Assembly (NCBI GenBank): GCA_016617855.1
Contig: JAECUM010001891.1
Coordinates: forward strand, 59,743 to 123,742
Direction: 5' to 3'
DNA length: 64,000 nucleotides
Origin: Megalonaias nervosa
Taxonomy: Eukaryota > Mollusca > Bivalvia > Unionida > Unionidae
Shown: positions 62,953 to 64,000 of the stretch, piece by piece
Position numbering within the stretch: position 1 is the stretch's first letter
Layout: every line of letters starts with the position of its first letter
The notes under the pieces: generated by a model
Databases searched by the model: none
Told to the model about the DNA's origin: nothing
The model's input: the letters and a program-made list of their open reading frames with translations, nothing else
Made by a program: the position numbers and the translations under genes

Positions 62953-63096
62953 AATATATAAATTTCAAAATATCACTGTCCTGGTCACAAAAGCAAAGTT
63001 TGTGGGGAATAATAGCCATTTTCTATACTTTTGAGGCACAAGCAATTAGGAAATAACACTTACTACCCAGGAACAAAAAAAAATTGTTACACGGTG
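62950..63096 (-). repeat. right terminal inverted repeat of the 60.65-63.10 kb transposon
   Basis: Inverse of 60652-60801. Its inner edge runs into the distal heat-shock array; the left arm's inner edge keeps only ATTTCC there. Confidence 0.9.
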
Positions 63097-63099
63097 TTT

Positions 63100-64000
63100 T
63101 CTAATCAGCGAAATAATCACTCGGGCTGTTGTGATCTCTTTGAATCGAGAATGGCGCAGCTGCTCACAAATAATAAAAGGTATGCCAAAAACAATTAAAG
63201 AATGATTATGACTCCATACCCTAATATTCCACCCCACCCCACCCCCAACACTAAAAAGGGAAGAAATAGATTTTAAAAAAGACAATAATAAATTTATTCC
63301 AATCTAGGTCGAAATGGCAAAAGTAAATAAAACCAAAATATACTTACGATATATGACAATCTAGCATATCCTGTGAAATAATTTTGCATTTTATTTTAAT
63401 CCTGTTTCATCTAATATTTTGTCTACAATAGCATAATATTCTTTTTCCTAATAAATAATATGTAACGAAAAGGCTTACTCCAAGTCCTGAACACTCCATT
63501 TCTGAATTGATGTCTCGTTCGATTGTTGTTCATTCGAGTTCTTGAAAAAAACTGAAATAAATAGTTTATTTCAAGTCTGAAAGACAAAAGAACTGAGGGG
63601 CAATTTTGTAAAAATTTTAAAGGTTGGATGACTAGAATAGATGAAAATTTAAAAGAATGCACAAGGGGACCGTCATGATAATGTTTTACATGTTTGTCGG
63701 CGATTTGAGTCCCCACTCATTATGTGCAAAACTGATTTTCTTTTCTAGAATCTTGACTGTGGGATAAAAACATTTCCTAACATAAAAATTTTAACACATT
63801 CCAGAATCCGTATTTATTTACTATTATTATTTATTTATTAGGAACCATATTTAGATACTTCACTTCTGTGAATGTCACTGCGTGATCGTGCGAGTTTCAA
63901 AAATCTAATATTCTATGTAATCAGTCGATGTCTTTAAAGAAAAAAAAAATGTTTGCACTATTGCATTTTTATTCTTCAGTGGCATATAATCTTTAATGGG
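63100..64000. other. no gene seen
   Basis: AT-rich DNA with a short CCCCACCCC run at 63231-63245. The 79- and 97-codon minus frames at 63046-63285 and 63423-63716 show no family resemblance; the first begins in the transposon arm. Confidence 0.4.

Larger units (their letters stand above)
60652..63096 (-). mobile_element. 2.4 kb DNA transposon with about 150 bp TIRs
   Basis: The left arm (60652 to about 60801) and right arm (about 62950-63096) are inverted copies, about 90 per cent alike by eye, sharing TGTTCCTGGGTAGTAAGTG, TAGAAAATGGCTATTATTCC, CCACAAACTTTGCTTTTGTG and ACCAGGACAGTGATATTTTG. Outermost bases are CACTATGTAACA and, inverted, CACCGTGTAACA. TTT lies outside both ends (60649-60651, 63097-63099). 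CAC ends with a 3 bp duplication would suit the CACTA/EnSpm (CMC) group, but TTT in T-rich DNA is weak evidence. The element carries a broken two-exon gene and a heat-shock-type promoter. Confidence 0.88.

Overview
The window is AT-rich, intron-rich animal DNA. The only confidently expressed gene is the 3' half of a receptor-regulated Smad of the Smad2/3 (TGF-beta/activin) class on the + strand. Six exons at 15640-33536 join in frame, with GT/AG at every internal junction, to give the end of the linker and the whole MH2 domain, finishing in Ser-Ser-Met-Ser. The short linker, the repeat content (tRNA-derived SINEs, DIRS-type retroelements, tandem-repeat modules) and the base composition suggest a lophotrochozoan, most likely a bivalve mollusc. 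The species is an inference. Exons for the Smad MH1 domain were not found, so 1-15639 is read as part of a long upstream intron.

Layout. 1-15.6 kb: intronic, with palindromic MITE copies, SINEs, a 1.6 kb decayed DNA transposon (6208-7820) and several minisatellites. 15.6-33.5 kb: Smad2/3 exons. Their introns hold a decayed DIRS-type retroelement (about 18.6-22.2 kb, itself interrupted by a SINE and a pogo-like fragment), a tandem module array, a hAT transposase tail, a 1.5 kb pogo-like element and a 1 kb minisatellite. 33.5-54 kb: intergenic, with a second DIRS-type relic (42.4-45.6 kb), a large array of about 140 bp modules, a 33 bp minisatellite open in several frames, and a weak two-exon candidate at 48 kb. 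54.2-57.4 kb: a 3.18 kb DNA transposon with a TTA target duplication and one long minus-strand frame broken by eight stops but no frameshift. 57.6-60.6 kb: a SINE, microsatellites and a weak minus-strand exon pair. 60.65-63.10 kb: a 2.4 kb DNA transposon with about 150 bp inverted repeats and a broken two-exon gene.

The most interesting signal is at the 5' end of that last element. Two arrays of perfectly phased heat-shock elements (five and three alternating GAA/TTC units) lie just upstream of a TATA box, in the orientation of the transposon gene. This looks like a built-in heat-shock promoter. All transposon genes seen here are broken. Alignments are by eye and from memory of the families; no search was run.
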